DNA of 64,000 bases, taken from Chimonanthus salicifolius (lineage: Eukaryota; Streptophyta; Magnoliopsida; Laurales; Calycanthaceae). Made by a program: the position numbers and the translations under genes. Positions 38,715 through 50,733 of the stretch are shown piece by piece. The DNA lies in NCBI GenBank assembly GCA_013350335.1, contig CM023539.1, positions 69,894,781 to 69,958,780 of the forward strand, given 5' to 3'. The first letter of the stretch is position 1; every line of letters begins with the position of its first letter. The notes below the pieces were generated by a model that ran no database searches, had not been told where the DNA came from, and was given only the letters and a program-made list of their open reading frames with translations.

Positions 38715-38775
38715 TAAAGTGATGAGTTAGTCCTACATGAATTATAAAGTGATGAGTTAGTCCTACATGAATTAT
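38715..38775. repeat. Tandem duplication of about 31 bp
   Basis: AAAGTGATGAGTTAGTCCTA and the following CATGAATTAT occur twice head to tail without change, indicating a very recent slip or double-strand-break repair event. Confidence 0.9.
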
Positions 38776-39164
38776 GTTTGAAATCTATCATGTAGACAAC
38801 CTTATAAATGGTCACGAAAGCCACAGTGCTAAAGGAATTAAGTTGGATTTGAATTTATACTTTTTTGTTAAATTGACTGTGGAGTTTTGAAAAGCTTTGG
38901 CCCAAACTCACATAGAAAAGTATTCCAATGAGATGGTGTGGTAGGGTGGCTTTCTCTTTAGTTTTTCCTTCAAGGCTTGGATCGAAATTTTACAAGAGCA
39001 CATAGCTAATTAAGAATAAATCATTATCCATCAATTACTACCAGTACTTCTTTAATTCATTTCAGTTTATTTAAATTAGATGAGGAATTTCTTGAATATT
39101 TCATATCATTGAAGTTGAGTAGTCAAGAATTCATTGTTGGGCATGTTTGTTGTGAAAGCTCTTA

Positions 39165-39356
39165 TTTCATGGATGGTAAGTAAGGGAAAGGGAAGGATGT
39201 TTGTGGTTCATTTTTCTTTACTCTATGCTTCTTTGTTTTTCCCTTTCTTTGGTGGTTCTGAGTATATATCTCTTATACTCAGATTCCGCTGTATACTTTC
39301 TGTATTTCCTTACTTTTCTTAATGATATTTAGTCAATGTTTCAAAAAAGATTAGAT
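39165..39356 (+). mobile_element. Possible LINE 3' end
   Basis: A TTT/CTT-rich tail ending in a short A run, with a GTTCTGAGTATATATCTC...GTATACTTTCTGTATTTCCTT pattern like the 3'UTRs of plant L1 elements. No protein domain. Confidence 0.3.
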
Positions 39357-39489
39357 GGTTATCTTGCAATGTTTCATTTTGGCTTTGGTATAAATCTCTT
39401 TTATCTCTTTTCTACTTCTGACTTTTTCCCCATCAATAAAATCTTGTTATTGTTTCAAGCAAAAAAAAGATAAGATAGTTATGCATTTT

Positions 39490-39645
39490 AATTAGGGATG
39501 CAAATCAGGGCGAGTAAAAACCAGATCTGCCTAGATCCAAATTGAAAATTACTAGGGTCATACCCAAATTAAAAGACACGGATCGGGTCAGTTCGGTGTG
39601 AATCCAACCCAACCTAAGCCAAGTTGCATTCCCAATTTAATGTAC
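39490..39645. mobile_element. Possible small hAT-like MITE
   Basis: TAGGGATGCAA at one end and TTGCATTCCC at the other form imperfect inverted termini around about 145 bp rich in GGGT(C/T)/AACCCAACC text. The flanking 8-mers resemble each other but do not match exactly. Confidence 0.35.
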
Positions 39646-40791
39646 ATTCGGATGACCAGGAACTGCAAAACGTGGTAATAGGTCAAATTTTTCATCACAA
39701 ATTATTCCATTTCAATGTATGTTTGGTGAGCAAGAAATGGATAAAAGTGAATGTCGAAAAGTGGGATGACCATCTAGCCAAATGAAACACAAAGCACTTA
39801 TAATCTAAGAAACATTAAAACATACTGATATAATAAGAGAAGTAAAGGTGAAAGGAGAAAAAAATAAAGTACAAAGTGACAGATGGTATAAAAGACTTGT
39901 ATCAGAGCTACATAAACACCGACAGCTACAAAAACCAAACCAAAAGGAATGAGACCACACCCTTCCACAAACTCACAACCCTCAACTACAAAACAGAGAC
40001 ATGTGATACATATATACAATGCTCAAACAATTACAAAAAGTAAAGGAGCAATTTTGTTGCATCTTTTACGTACAATTGCAAACCTCGCTCTCCAACCCAA
40101 GAGGGAAATATTCTTGATAATTGGTTGTAAGATAAATCTCTACATCAATACAAATTAGCATAAGTTAAAATACACACCATGAAACTAATGAAGGATTAAA
40201 CTAATAAATGTTAGCTATTAAACACCCTTTATGAATATATATCAAATTCTAGAATTGCTAGGGAGGAAAAGAACAGATAAAAATGGATTTTTTTAAGAAG
40301 AATCTGGAAAATTAATGAAATTTTATGAGAAATAAAACAAAATATATTTTTATCCCAAAATACAGAAATCCAGAAATTGTATGCAAGGTTGAAATTGAAT
40401 CTACCTGATGAGAATCAACATCAATTTGAATATTTTTGGCAACACGATGATTATTCCTACCGTGAAATCAGGAATCACATTGGGTGAGTATTTTTTTGGA
40501 TCATTTTCCACATGACATTTGTACGAAATAATGTCCTGATAATGTTAAAGTGATGGGAAACACATGTAAGACTACCAAACTGCCACCAGTTCAGGTTTCT
40601 GAGTTTCAGCATATCAACAACCCAAAACACAATAGAAAGAACTACTATATGCTTAGTCAAAATAACTCACCAGTAGGCATAAGCTAAGCCCATTAGAGGT
40701 TAAAACCATAATTAGAAAAAGTACAGTTTTTAAATAGAGTTAAAATAATAAAACTAAGAATGCAGTAGAAAATTATGTGAAATAAACTTAC

Positions 40792-42145
40792 ATTGTGGTC
40801 AATGATGAACTTTTATTGGAAGGCAATGATCCAGAAAGACTATTATTTCCAAGAAACCTGTTTATTGAAGCAAGGCAAATAAAGTATACTCATAAAATAC
40901 TTTTTTAAACATATTCAAAAAAATCTGCTAAAAAGGACTGAATAATTGCTACATATTTACTCACAAGTAAACAAGTGAATCCAAATTGAAGAGAGAGTCT
41001 GGAATTCGGCCAGTTAAATTGTTGAAGCTCAAATCCCTGCAATAATCCAAACAATATTACAAAAATACAAGAATAAGAAAGATGTAATCCTTTGACAATT
41101 CCATCTTTTTAGAAGTTGCAGATATATAAGTTGCTAAATTGCAGAGAATTCCACTTCCCTTTTTTCTGCCACGACATTCGAATATGTGAAGCTAACTTTC
41201 TTATTTTTCACTGATTTTAGTAGGCCTCGTCTGTTGAGAATAGAAAGGGACAGCCACCAACCCTTGTAGGCAAGGATGTAGCTGAGCTGTGGTTCAAAGC
41301 ATCTCTCTAAGGAGAGACATTCCCTTCCACTCTCTTTCCCAATTTTATTTTATAAAATCCTATTTTCGAGAGATTTCTATGTTGTAGAGATCCTTTCTAG
41401 GATTTTCTTTCTTCTTTTTGGGGATATTAGGTCTCAATTCAAACAAATAAAAATTGGGATTCTTTATGCCCCCTTTGAAATGTATTAGAGAGATTTTGGA
41501 GAGCTCTCTTCTAGGGTTTTTAAGAGATCTCTTGTATGTGAAATTGCGGAGTAGGTGAGCTTTTTTATTTGTGCATGACATATTGCAATTCTCCCATTCT
41601 CATTTCTTGATAAATGAAGTCATCCACCTTTTCACCCATAGATATAGACATCACTATTGAACTACATTAAATTGTCTCTCCTTGTGTAGTATGCATATGA
41701 GTTGAATTTTATGTTGATTTATTTGAATTGCACCTTTTCCACATCATAACACTATTATCTATCTAATGAAGTGTACAACAATATGTCTCCTTTAAGATAC
41801 TCAATCCATCTGATGAAAATGGAAATTTCCAACCAATACTCCACATTTAATAGGACAACAATTACAAATGATCATCTGATGGACCAGATTTTGAGCAGCT
41901 CACATCCAATATGGACTCACTGTATGAAGGATTAGATGAGCAAATTTTAGGCTAATATACATTTTGTTGGGTCTAACAGACACTCTATCAAACACCTTAT
42001 ATATCCTCACACTAATATTTTTCTATGCAAATATGAAGTACCTACATGCATCCCATGGATATATAGAACTCACAGTTGTTTCAATGAGGTATAATCTCCA
42101 ATGTTAGATGGAATAGTACCAGAGAGCATATTACTTCTCCAGATT
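40792..42145 (-). pseudogene. LRR exons (three) of the same LRR-RLK relic
   Basis: Minus-strand exons 42074-42145 (72 bp), 40965-41036 (72 bp) and 40792-40857 (66 bp), each with AG/GT borders and the same phase. They encode consecutive LRRs: SNMLSGTIPSNIGDYTSLKQ, then LDLSFNNLTGRIPDSLFNLD, then FLGNNSLSGSLP. Order and wording match the last LRRs before the malectin domain in the VIII-2 family. The upstream LRRs and signal peptide are not visible to the right; instead a copied kinesin upstream segment begins 92 bp beyond the first exon's acceptor side. The malectin, transmembrane and glycine-loop exons expected between 40792 and 35435 are not recognised. Confidence 0.8.
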
Positions 42146-42237
42146 CTGTTGAAAGCATAAAAGCCATTTGACCATATCATTGCAAATTTCAGAAATATGT
42201 AGCCCAATAGAAAGTGCTAACAGAGCAGTATAAAAGC

Positions 42238-42739
42238 ATGATGAACAAGAAAAGAGCGGACAAAATGAAGGGATATTGGGATTCCTGTATACGAAGAATC
42301 AGGAAAAGATCGATTGAAATCTCTCTCTTTCTCGGATTACCAGAGGATTGGCAGCAGGGTGAGCAGATCGGTTTGCAGTGGGGTTGTGCAAAACGACGGG
42401 CAAATCTGGGGTTTTTTCAGATCTTCGAGTGGAGGCCATCACACGCCAGAGTCAGCCAGATCTGAGCAGATCTACAGGTCAGTTTGCAAAGAGGGCAGCA
42501 GCGCCGGAAACAGAAGCTGCAACCTCGTCGAGCGTCAGAGAAAGGGAGGCGAACAGAGGCAGCTGCTGCGAGCGGCAAACACAAAATTTGTCTGCGTCGG
42601 ATCGGAAAAGAAGAAGGGGTTGAGCAGGAAGGGAACTCAGAAAGCATCGCCGGTAGAAAAGGGTAGAAACACGGCTCAACGGCTTTAAAATTTGAACTTC
42701 TAGCCGTTGAGGTGGACGAAGATTCTTCGTCACCTTTGA
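42238..42739 (-). promoter_or_regulatory. Second copy of the kinesin-5 promoter/5'UTR segment, upstream of the LRR exons
   Basis: 502 bp aligned end to end with 11471-11972, with about ten substitutions and no net length change. The mitosis-type inverted pair is kept (42675-42684 and 42702-42711). It lies 92 bp upstream of the first visible LRR exon and in the same orientation, so it could drive a truncated receptor-kinase transcript. Similarity stops 4 bp before the putative 5'UTR splice donor of the kinesin copy. There is no obvious target duplication or terminal repeat. Confidence 0.7.
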
Positions 42740-42949
42740 AAACCGGCGTCCTTTTTTTTTGCAAAATTACACAAAAATTTGAACGATGACACGTCCGCTT
42801 ATTTGAGAGAATTTTGAGGATTTTCTAAAGAGGCCTATGCATTTCTTATAATGTTATAAAAAATCTCTACAGGTTTGGTAGAATTTTAAATAAGCTCTTG
42901 GTTTGATATTTTTAAAGGTTTAATTTTCAAATTTTCAAGTTGTCCTCCC

Positions 42950-43245
42950 ATATTTTATTATTTGAAATAATGTGTATTTCTAAAATTTCTCAAATTAAAT
43001 ATCCGGACTAATTACGATAGCCTGATAAAAATACTTTAAGAATTAAAGGTCTTTTGACACTCCCAAATGCTTAAAACACAGTGTTTTACAAATAAGGGTA
43101 TCCCTCGGCTGTGCCAAAAATATACTTGAGAGTGTCAAAAGACCTTGAAGTTTTAAAGTATTTTTATCAGGTTATCGTAATTAGTCCGGATATTCAATTT
43201 CAGAAATTTTAGAAATACACAGTGTGCTTAAAAAATAATTTTAAA
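42950..43245. repeat. Fold-back (MITE-like) element, copy 1
   Basis: A nearly complete hairpin: the left arm from 42971 pairs with the right arm ending near 43221. Perfect stretches of 19-21 bp include CCTGATAAAAATACTTTAA with its complement and GGTCTTTTGACACTC with its complement. The centre lies near 43095. Confidence 0.85.
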
Positions 43246-43285
43246 GTTTTAAAGGAGATTTTATTATTTAACGGCAACATAGACA

Positions 43286-43568
43286 GTTATTTTTTAAACA
43301 CTGTGTATTTCCAAAATTTCTCAAATTGAATATCCAGACTAACTACGATAATCTGATAAAAATACTTTAAGACTTTAAGGTCTTTTGACACTTCCAAATG
43401 TGTTTTCGGCACAGCCAAGGGATACCCTTATTTGTAAAACACTGTATTTTAAGCATTTGAGAGTGTCAAAAGATCTTAAATTCTTAAAGTATTTTTATCA
43501 AGCTATCGTAATTAGTCCGAATATTCAATTTGAGAAATTTTGGAAATACACAGTGCTTAAAAAATAAC
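43286..43568. repeat. Fold-back (MITE-like) element, copy 2
   Basis: A second hairpin of the same family, about 280 bp, 40-60 bp to the right of copy 1 and similar to it along its length. The outermost arms are GTTATTTTTTAAACACTG and its near-perfect complement. Confidence 0.85.
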
Positions 43569-43569
43569 T

Positions 43570-44340
43570 TTAAAATTAAAAAAAAAAAAATTATTTAAAT
43601 AATACAGCATTACTATAGCATCATCAGCAATTCCTTCAGAGGATCCTTAGGATCCTTCGAACAATTTGACTGTGTAGTCGAATTGTCCGAAGGATCATTC
43701 GAATAATTTTTCAGAATGGGAGGGCAAAATGGCAATTTCACTTGAAAATTTGAAAACGGATGTCTAGTAACAGATTTTCCGGGTGTCTAAATGGGGGGCC
43801 TTTTTAAATGTACATTAAGAGACCCACTTAGTGTTAACTTATTTGACTAAAAGTTACATTTTATAGTTACTTGATAAAGACTTTCGTTTGTTTTTTAATA
43901 TTCTAACGTTCTCCAGAAAAAAAATATTGGAAAATTTCAAATGTCTTAATTTAAATGAGAAATCCAAATTTGAAAATTTATGAATTTTTTAGAAAATTTT
44001 CAGATGTCTTTCAATTCCAATGCCAACTGAGAATTTATCTAAGAATGGGAAAACTGAATTTCGACTAAAAAAACTCACCAAAACCCAATTTCTCTTTACA
44101 TTATAGGATTAAGGCTCAAAATCTAAAGGGAAACAAACTCAAGAACATGTGAATTTCAAATGAATGCTAGCGTTGAATTACAAGAATTAAAATTTAATTT
44201 AAAGCAAAGAAAAACAATTGCAATAATTAATTTTTAATGCAAATCAAATAATCAAATAAAAAGAACAGTAAAGAGAACTGGAAGTTATTTGCAAAAAGCA
44301 ATCGCAAAAACTAAAATTAAGGATGATTTAGAATTTGACC
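43570..44340. other. AT-rich stretch without a recognised gene
   Basis: Contains a small palindromic cluster of GGATCCTT/AAGGATC motifs (43635-43700) and otherwise AT-rich DNA. No exon is supported. Confidence 0.4.
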
Positions 44341-45420
44341 AAGCAACTCTATTTATAGTAAAATTTGCAAAACTATTTACAACATTGTGATGAGGGCATA
44401 CAGCCTATCCAACCTATTGATCCACACTCAGATTCATCTTCAGTTAGCCTTGATCCAGCAGAACAGATTGTTATGGTTTATTTGGAGCATTTTGATCATG
44501 GACAGTCAAATTGGACTCCGTCTAATAAATCCACTCATTTAATTAAGCAAAGTGGGCTCAGGAAGCCTATTAAGGCCCAAGCCCAAAGCCTCATTCTCCA
44601 AGCCCAAGATCGTCCAAGCCCAAAACATTCTCCAAGTGACACACGGTAGCCCTAGGAAGGTTTCTCCTTGCAAGTAGCGTGTGATGTATAGAAAGAAAGG
44701 AGGTAAAAGTAAGGAGGTGGAGAAAGGAGGTGGAAGATAGGAGGTGCAAGAGGAGGTGGTCAAATTTTACAAGGAAGGAAAGGAGGTGGCCTCAAGTCAC
44801 CTACTTAGTTTACCTCATTAGCTTATTTATCTTTTAATCTTAGTCATAGGTTATTTTTAAATTACATGTGTAAGGTGAGGATTGAAGGGTCTAAATAAGG
44901 CTACATTCTATCCTTAGTTTATTTTTATTTTTAAGGTTTTTAAAAGGCAATTGCCTCCTTTAGTTATGTTTTCCTCTATAAATATTCCATGTACTCCATT
45001 CGAATTTCACACAATTGGAATAAGATTTGAACTTTATTTTTTAGAGAGGATTTCTCTTGGACTCTTAGAAGTTGTTCTTGAAGATTGATGGACTCCAATT
45101 TTTGCCCATAGCAAGTAAGTACCAGTGCATTGTTGAATTCAATTAATTTTTCATGGTTTCTCTTGATTAGGTTTGGGCTTATCCGAATTCAATTAATTTT
45201 TTATGGTTTCTCTTGAAGAGCTAATCTAAGAAGACCATAGACTAATTTGAATTCTTCAAAAACTTGTGCAATCGGTTTGAAATTTGTTTGAGCAATTCCT
45301 TACCAAGGTAGAATCCCTTTACAAATAAGTAATCGACTGCGCGGGTCTTTCAAAGACCATTCTCTAAAATCAGCTAGCCTGCAGGTGAATTACATAAATT
45401 CAACCCTTGGCATGCATCAC
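44340..45420 (+). mobile_element. Probable LTR fragment of an LTR retrotransposon
   Basis: Has the layout of an LTR U3-R region: a TATA-like CTCTATAAATATTCC at about 44974, then the CATGTACTCCATTCG region, an AACTTTATTTTTTAGAGAGGATTTCTC leader-like stretch, and GGCCCAAGCCCAAAGCC text upstream. A 94-codon open frame at 44365-44649 has no recognised domain. No second LTR or pol sequence is seen, so it may be a solo LTR or a fragment. Confidence 0.35.
45120..45225. repeat. Tandem duplication, period about 60 bp
   Basis: GAATTCAATTAATTTTT followed by ATGGTTTCTCTTGA occurs twice in succession. Confidence 0.8.
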
Positions 45421-46839
45421 ATTGCCACCTATGGACGATTGCCATATGATACCTCCTTAAATAACTTAACGTCATTCCCTTTGATTTCATTAAACTCAAA
45501 AAAAAAAAAAAAAAACTAAAAGGACTCCTATCCTTTTGTGCCACCTCCTTAGTGTTCATTTGGGAATTGTTGCTAAGACAAGCTCCAAGATTTTAGGGAT
45601 GCTTTATAATTTTAGGGATTTCAAACTACATTGAGTTTTCATTAACTTTTTAGTAAGGAATCCCATAACTTTTCCCTGCTCCAAGCATATGGGCGCTGTA
45701 ATTGGGTACTTGGAGACCCAAGCACCATAAATGAGTCCTTAGGTCCATATATATTGAGGTCATCAAGAGCTCAATCAAAGATGATCTAATTGAAGGTGAA
45801 GCTTCCATCTCTCAAGCACCCAAGATTTTTTATCTAAGAAGAATTGAAGATTTCATCCATTTTATGCATGAAGTTTCAGACTAATGCCATCAATTGAAAC
45901 TACCACCATAGAGACTTTAGTCTTAAAACTACTCAATTAACCATAATTGAGTATGCCAAAGACAATGGTGCCTAAGACTCGCTTCAAATGCCCAAAAGCC
46001 ACTCTGATTAACCCAAAATTACCCTAAGATTATGAGATATAAACGCCAACACCTAATTAACCCAAAACCCTAAAACCCGTTATTACTGTGCAAGCCCAAA
46101 AAGCTTCAATCAAATACATCGGAGTGTCTATTTCCAATAAAGTTTGTACGGTGGTCCGATTTTAATACCTAGTAATTTTCTAAAAGGTCAAACCTTAAAA
46201 AAAATGTTGCCCTGAGTTGGTTTTAAAAGTTCGCTCAGATCGACCAAAAACGTGTCTCGTTGCACCAACCCTTTCTTTCCCTTCCATAGCTTGCAAGCGA
46301 CATAGTTCACCCCCATCTGGGCAACCTTCTACCATCGGCCTCATGGCCAAAGCTCGATCAAGCCTTCTACCTTACAGCCCTAGTGGCCCTTCCCCAGCCA
46401 AGTCACTCTCTGTCTGCTCATGGGATAGCTCTCATGGGCAACCCTCTCCCTTTCCTTCAAATTTCATTTTCTTTAAAAAGAGGCATGTGGTCCCTTTCAT
46501 AGGGTCTCCCTCTCTCCTCTCACAGTCACTCTCTCTTTACCTATCAATCTCTCTTAAGATTTCGATCTCTCATTTTCTAAAAGTCTCTCGCTCTCTCTCT
46601 TGGTAGAAATCATTATCCTCTCCCTGCACTGCATTCCTCTTCCATTTCTCAGGTCAGTTTCTTCTCCGTTTTCCCCTTTTCTTTTTATAAGTTTTTTAAA
46701 TTTAGTTTTGATTTCAATCAAATAGAAATCTTGTTTTTATTAGGGAAGATTGGTTTTAAAAAAGAAGAAGGATTTATTGTAAATAAAATGGGTTTCTAAA
46801 AACTATCTTCTTCTTCTCCGTTCTGCCTTGTATCTGGGC

Positions 46840-46915
46840 AAAACGACGCACTGTCAGACAATCCATGATCGGTTCAATCGATCTTCTTACCCATCGGTTG
46901 AACCGATCTTTTAGT
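46840..46915. other. Inverted repeat GATCGGTTCAA / TTGAACCGATC
   Basis: A perfect 11-bp inverted repeat separated by about 25 bases, just after a C/T-rich stretch (46.45-46.7 kb). Possible hairpin; no function assigned. Confidence 0.5.
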
Positions 46916-47616
46916 TGACCGAAAATAATAATAGTTCAACCAACCAATAACTAAAAGCTTGTTTTTAAGAGGTTTTCCCTTTCTTCTATTTTCCAGTTCA
47001 TTTCGCCTCTTGAGTTTTTTCAGAATGTTTAGAAGTCATTATTTCACAGAACAATAGTGAGGAGATTCAAACACACTTTAGGAGTTTAAATATTATTTTA
47101 AATTCAATATTTTATTTGCATTACATTATTGAATTGATAACTGTGAAACAATTATATGCTATTAATCTAAATGCAATGATGGGTTCCGATGTATGTTTGA
47201 ATAGAAAGACGTGATTTGAGCCTAAAATGATACTGGGTTTCACTTGCTCGTAAGGGGGTTAATAGTAGATTTTGGACACCGAATGTAAATGTGATTATAT
47301 ACACGAGAGTATAGGCCTAGCCGTCTACCCGATTATAGGACTCAGTCATGTGCATGATTTATTAACATTCTTGAATGTGTTTAATATAGGATTGAGCATG
47401 TTTTAGGGTTAAACATAAGTCTCCAATATGATGTTAGCTATGTTAACCATGTGGTAATTATGATTGGACTATATACCTGAGTTAGAATGCATGACTCTGA
47501 AATGATTTGATTGTGTATGCTGCTATTCATCGCATGGATTGGTAGACTGTGTGCAGGCTATGTATCCATTGTTCGTTGGAGTTAAGCCACGTTGGCCATT
47601 TATGGATACTTGTGAT

Positions 47617-47870
47617 CCGTTGTCCGCTTATTGTGTTGACCTCTTACGGAAACCTGAGTATCGATCTGTCGTCTGTTTGTTGCATTGACCTCTTACAGAA
47701 GCCTGAGTACTGATCCATTGTCCGCTTGTTGTGTTGACCTCTTACAGATGTGTGAGTATTGATTAGCTATTTGCTTGTTGCGTTGACCTCCTACCGATGT
47801 ATATGCATTATCTGTTGTCTGTTGGTTGCGTTGACCTCTTACAAATGCATGTGTACTACTGATCCATTGT
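47617..47870. repeat. Short tandem repeat, about 49-bp unit, five copies
   Basis: TTGACCTC(T/C)TA recurs at 47636, 47685, 47734, 47783 and 47831 with intervening TCCGCTTGTTG-type text, a period of 48-49 bp. Units are 75-90% alike by eye. Confidence 0.9.
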
Positions 47871-48072
47871 CCGTGGGAATTGAGCCACGTTAACCATGTA
47901 TGGATATTGGTAGGCACTGTGTGAGGCACATGGAGTGATTATTTGTGACTTATGCTTGAATTGATGGTTGATAATCCATGATGTTATCTGTTGTATGATA
48001 GCTATGATATGCATGCTTTAGAAAATAATTGTTGATAAGTTATTGGCATGCTTGATTGATAATATGTTGTTG

Positions 48073-48192
48073 GATAGAATTAGAGTCCAACGCTTTAATT
48101 TTATTTCAGGGACACGAGCACTATGTTTTGACGAGAATTAGGGTAGAATTAGAGTCCAACTGTCTAATTTTATTTCAGGGACACGAGCACTA
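48073..48192. repeat. Tandem duplication of 69 bp
   Basis: TAGAATTAGAGTCCAAC...TTATTTCAGGGACACGAGCA occurs twice head to tail with few differences. Confidence 0.9.
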
Positions 48193-48239
48193 ATGGATAT
48201 TTTATTTTAGGGCCTCACTCGCTCACGCTCACATTCAAC

Positions 48240-50640
48240 AAGGGATTTTTTTTGCAAATGAGATTTTTAACGGTGCTGAATTTTGATTGAGTTCTCTAAT
48301 TTTTAATCTGTTTATATATAAATATCGTTTGAATTATCTTTTCAAATTAAAATTTTCATGCCTTTAAAAATTAAATAAACACACTTAATAAAAAATGGAT
48401 TGTACCCCATTTTGTATATATTTTTTTTTAGCTTCGTTTCTTTTATTTATTGACTTAAAATTTTCTCAATGTATAATTTTTATAATTTTAAAAAGATAAA
48501 TATAAGGCCTAAATAAAATTACATCCAATCAGTATATTTGGATGCAATAATTTTTTTATTATAGATAATAATGATTAATAGTGAATATAATGAAAATAAC
48601 ATTAAAAATAAATAATTTCATTATAAATTAGAGATCTAAAATAAATTATTGATTAAAACTAACTATTTGACAAGCACACAAGGATATAGGGTTTCACCTT
48701 CCAACATCTTATTTATATTAAATTAATAAATGACAATTTTTAGCACATAGTTACATATTAATTTGTGTCATAATTTTAAAAATATTAGATACTCTAAAAT
48801 TTTACTTCTTTATCCTACATTGATTGTAGAAAGTAATTTGATTTGTTTCTTTCCTAAATTTTAAAAGATAAATTAACTGTAACTTGTCACATCGATATAA
48901 ATGTGTGAAAAGATATATTTTTTAGTAAATTTAATATGTTCCATTTAAAAGTGTCTCAACATAGATGTCCATTAGTTGATATTTTTTGAGTTTTCAGATA
49001 TGTAAACACTACAGTCGGAATATGATTTGATATTTTAAAATATTCGTCCACTCTATGTCAAATTTTGGACCATTGAGTTCATTTTATCGTAAACTAACTT
49101 ATCATGATAAAGTGAATGGTAAAATAGCTTAGTGGTCAATTCCATACTGAAAGGGATGATGAACATGGTTAGCTCTCTGTATAGAAAATCATTATCTGCA
49201 ATTCTACGATCAGCCTTTGCAATCGTATTGGTATGTTTGTCTTCTTACTTGGTGCATGAATACATTTCGTAATAGAGGAATATTTGTGAAACTGTGAGAT
49301 CTGAAAACTTGAATATTTTTGCACTTATTCCAAGCACAAACATCTGATATGGTGGCTCTGTTGTGAACAGGGGATTGTCCAAAAATCTCATTGATTGAAT
49401 AATATTTATCATTTTATCATTTTTTCCTCCATCATGTTCCAGGAGTCTTCTCTCTCTCTCTTCTAAGTTTCTAATGCTTCAGAAACATTCAATCACAAAA
49501 ATAATATAAACAAACAAATTCATTCAAAGATGTTCATCCCATGTTACATGGGAGAACTGTTCTTAAAAGAATTAGAATATTTAGGAAGGCTCTACTTACT
49601 ATTCTCTCTTGAATGTATAAAGAGATTGAATAATATATTATCCTTTTATGATTTATCTTGAGTATATGGGGTTTTGGGGTTCTTTATACATGCTTTATAC
49701 TTGCGTTTTTATGGAGTATTGTGTATATTGGCTCCACCCACTTATTCTCTTCATGTTCTCCATGTAGCCTCGTATAACTCTCTTATACTTGGCAACTTTC
49801 TCTTTTGTACCCTCTAATTTTAATTAATTAAATTATCTGTCTCCATTTCAAAAAATCAATTTTCGAAGAATTGAATTGGATTGTGAAATCATAAGTTAAC
49901 GAAAATCATAAGTTTTAAATCATTGAAGAGTAAGATTTTTAAATTCTATAAAATTCATTATTTAACATCGAAGCCTCATGGCATGGACTGGCATGTTATC
50001 TTTCATAGTCCAATTTCAATCTTATATTTTTATCTTGACTTAGGACAAGGATAGGTTAAGGGGTCGTTTGGTTGTGCTGAAATCTGGCGAATTCCATTGA
50101 AATTGTACGATGTTTCTGGGAAATACAAAAAGGAGACCATTTGGCTCTCCTTTGACTGTCCATTTTTAAAAGAAATGACAATGGCAAACACTCCTAAGTT
50201 TTGATGGATTTTAGAATTTTCCACCGAAAACCTCTTGACTCGTATATTCATGTATTACTGGGGCCAGCAACACGATCCAACAGTAGTGAGTGCGAGTTGG
50301 TCACTCATTCATTTCAAACTAAATCATAAGGTACGTCTAGTTTATGGTTATAATAAAATGTATATATAATTGTAAACATTTAGGGTTTAGGGTTTAGTAA
50401 ATGTATATATTCTTTCTATATATATACATTGTAAAATGTATATATTCTTTCTACTGCAAGTAGAAGAAAACACAAAAACCAAGATATATCAAAACTTTTT
50501 TTCAATCTCATTGTAAAATATCAAGTTGGCAGATCTGTTTAATGGTACATAGAGCTTTAACAGATGAAATTAGGAAAGTACTTAAGTTATTTTGTCCCTT
50601 CTTGAATCTACGATAATTTCTTTTATGGTTCACAGGTGAG
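48240..50640. other. AT-rich stretch without a recognised gene
   Basis: No protein family recognised. It contains the telomere-like motif at 50379-50398. A 3'-end-like T-rich segment at 49.66-49.85 kb could be a LINE tail, but without domain support. Confidence 0.4.
50379..50398 (+). repeat. Short interstitial telomere-type repeat
   Basis: Two and a half consecutive copies of TTTAGGG, the usual angiosperm telomere unit. This is short enough to have arisen by chance or as a repair scar. Confidence 0.6.
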
Positions 50641-50733
50641 GATGATAATGGATAAGTTTGGGATACCTGCTATCAGGAATGCATGCTATGATGCTGATCA
50701 AATTGGTGATCATATCTTACATGGTTATACAAA
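50638..50733 (+). other. Putative isolated exon of an unidentified gene
   Basis: A pyrimidine-rich tract and TTCACAG acceptor are followed by an open stretch reading VRMIMDKFGIPAIRNACYDA then DQIGDHILHGYTK, with a GTAAGT donor right after. The composition looks protein-like and both splice sites are strong, but I do not recognise the family and find no partner exon. Confidence 0.4.

Larger units (their letters stand above)
35436..40791. other. Transposon-filled interval where malectin/TM exons would be expected
   Basis: About 5.4 kb between the LRR and kinase exons. It holds a 5'-truncated LINE, a GT-rich repeat block (36.2-37.4 kb) with a hAT MITE and an LTR-like insert, and probable LTR-derived sequence near 37.6-38.6 kb. 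None of the minus-strand frames resembles malectin or a transmembrane/juxtamembrane exon. Pro/His-rich frames at 36.3-36.9 kb reflect the GT-rich composition. Confidence 0.6.

Noticed and set aside
44365..44649. 94-codon plus-strand frame
   Set aside because: It begins in AT-rich DNA, has no recognised domain, and ends in a GGCCCAAGCCCAAAGCC-type repeat that looks LTR-related.
50379..50398. Internal telomere or chromosome-fusion site
   Set aside because: Only two and a half TTTAGGG copies, which is too few to infer a fusion.
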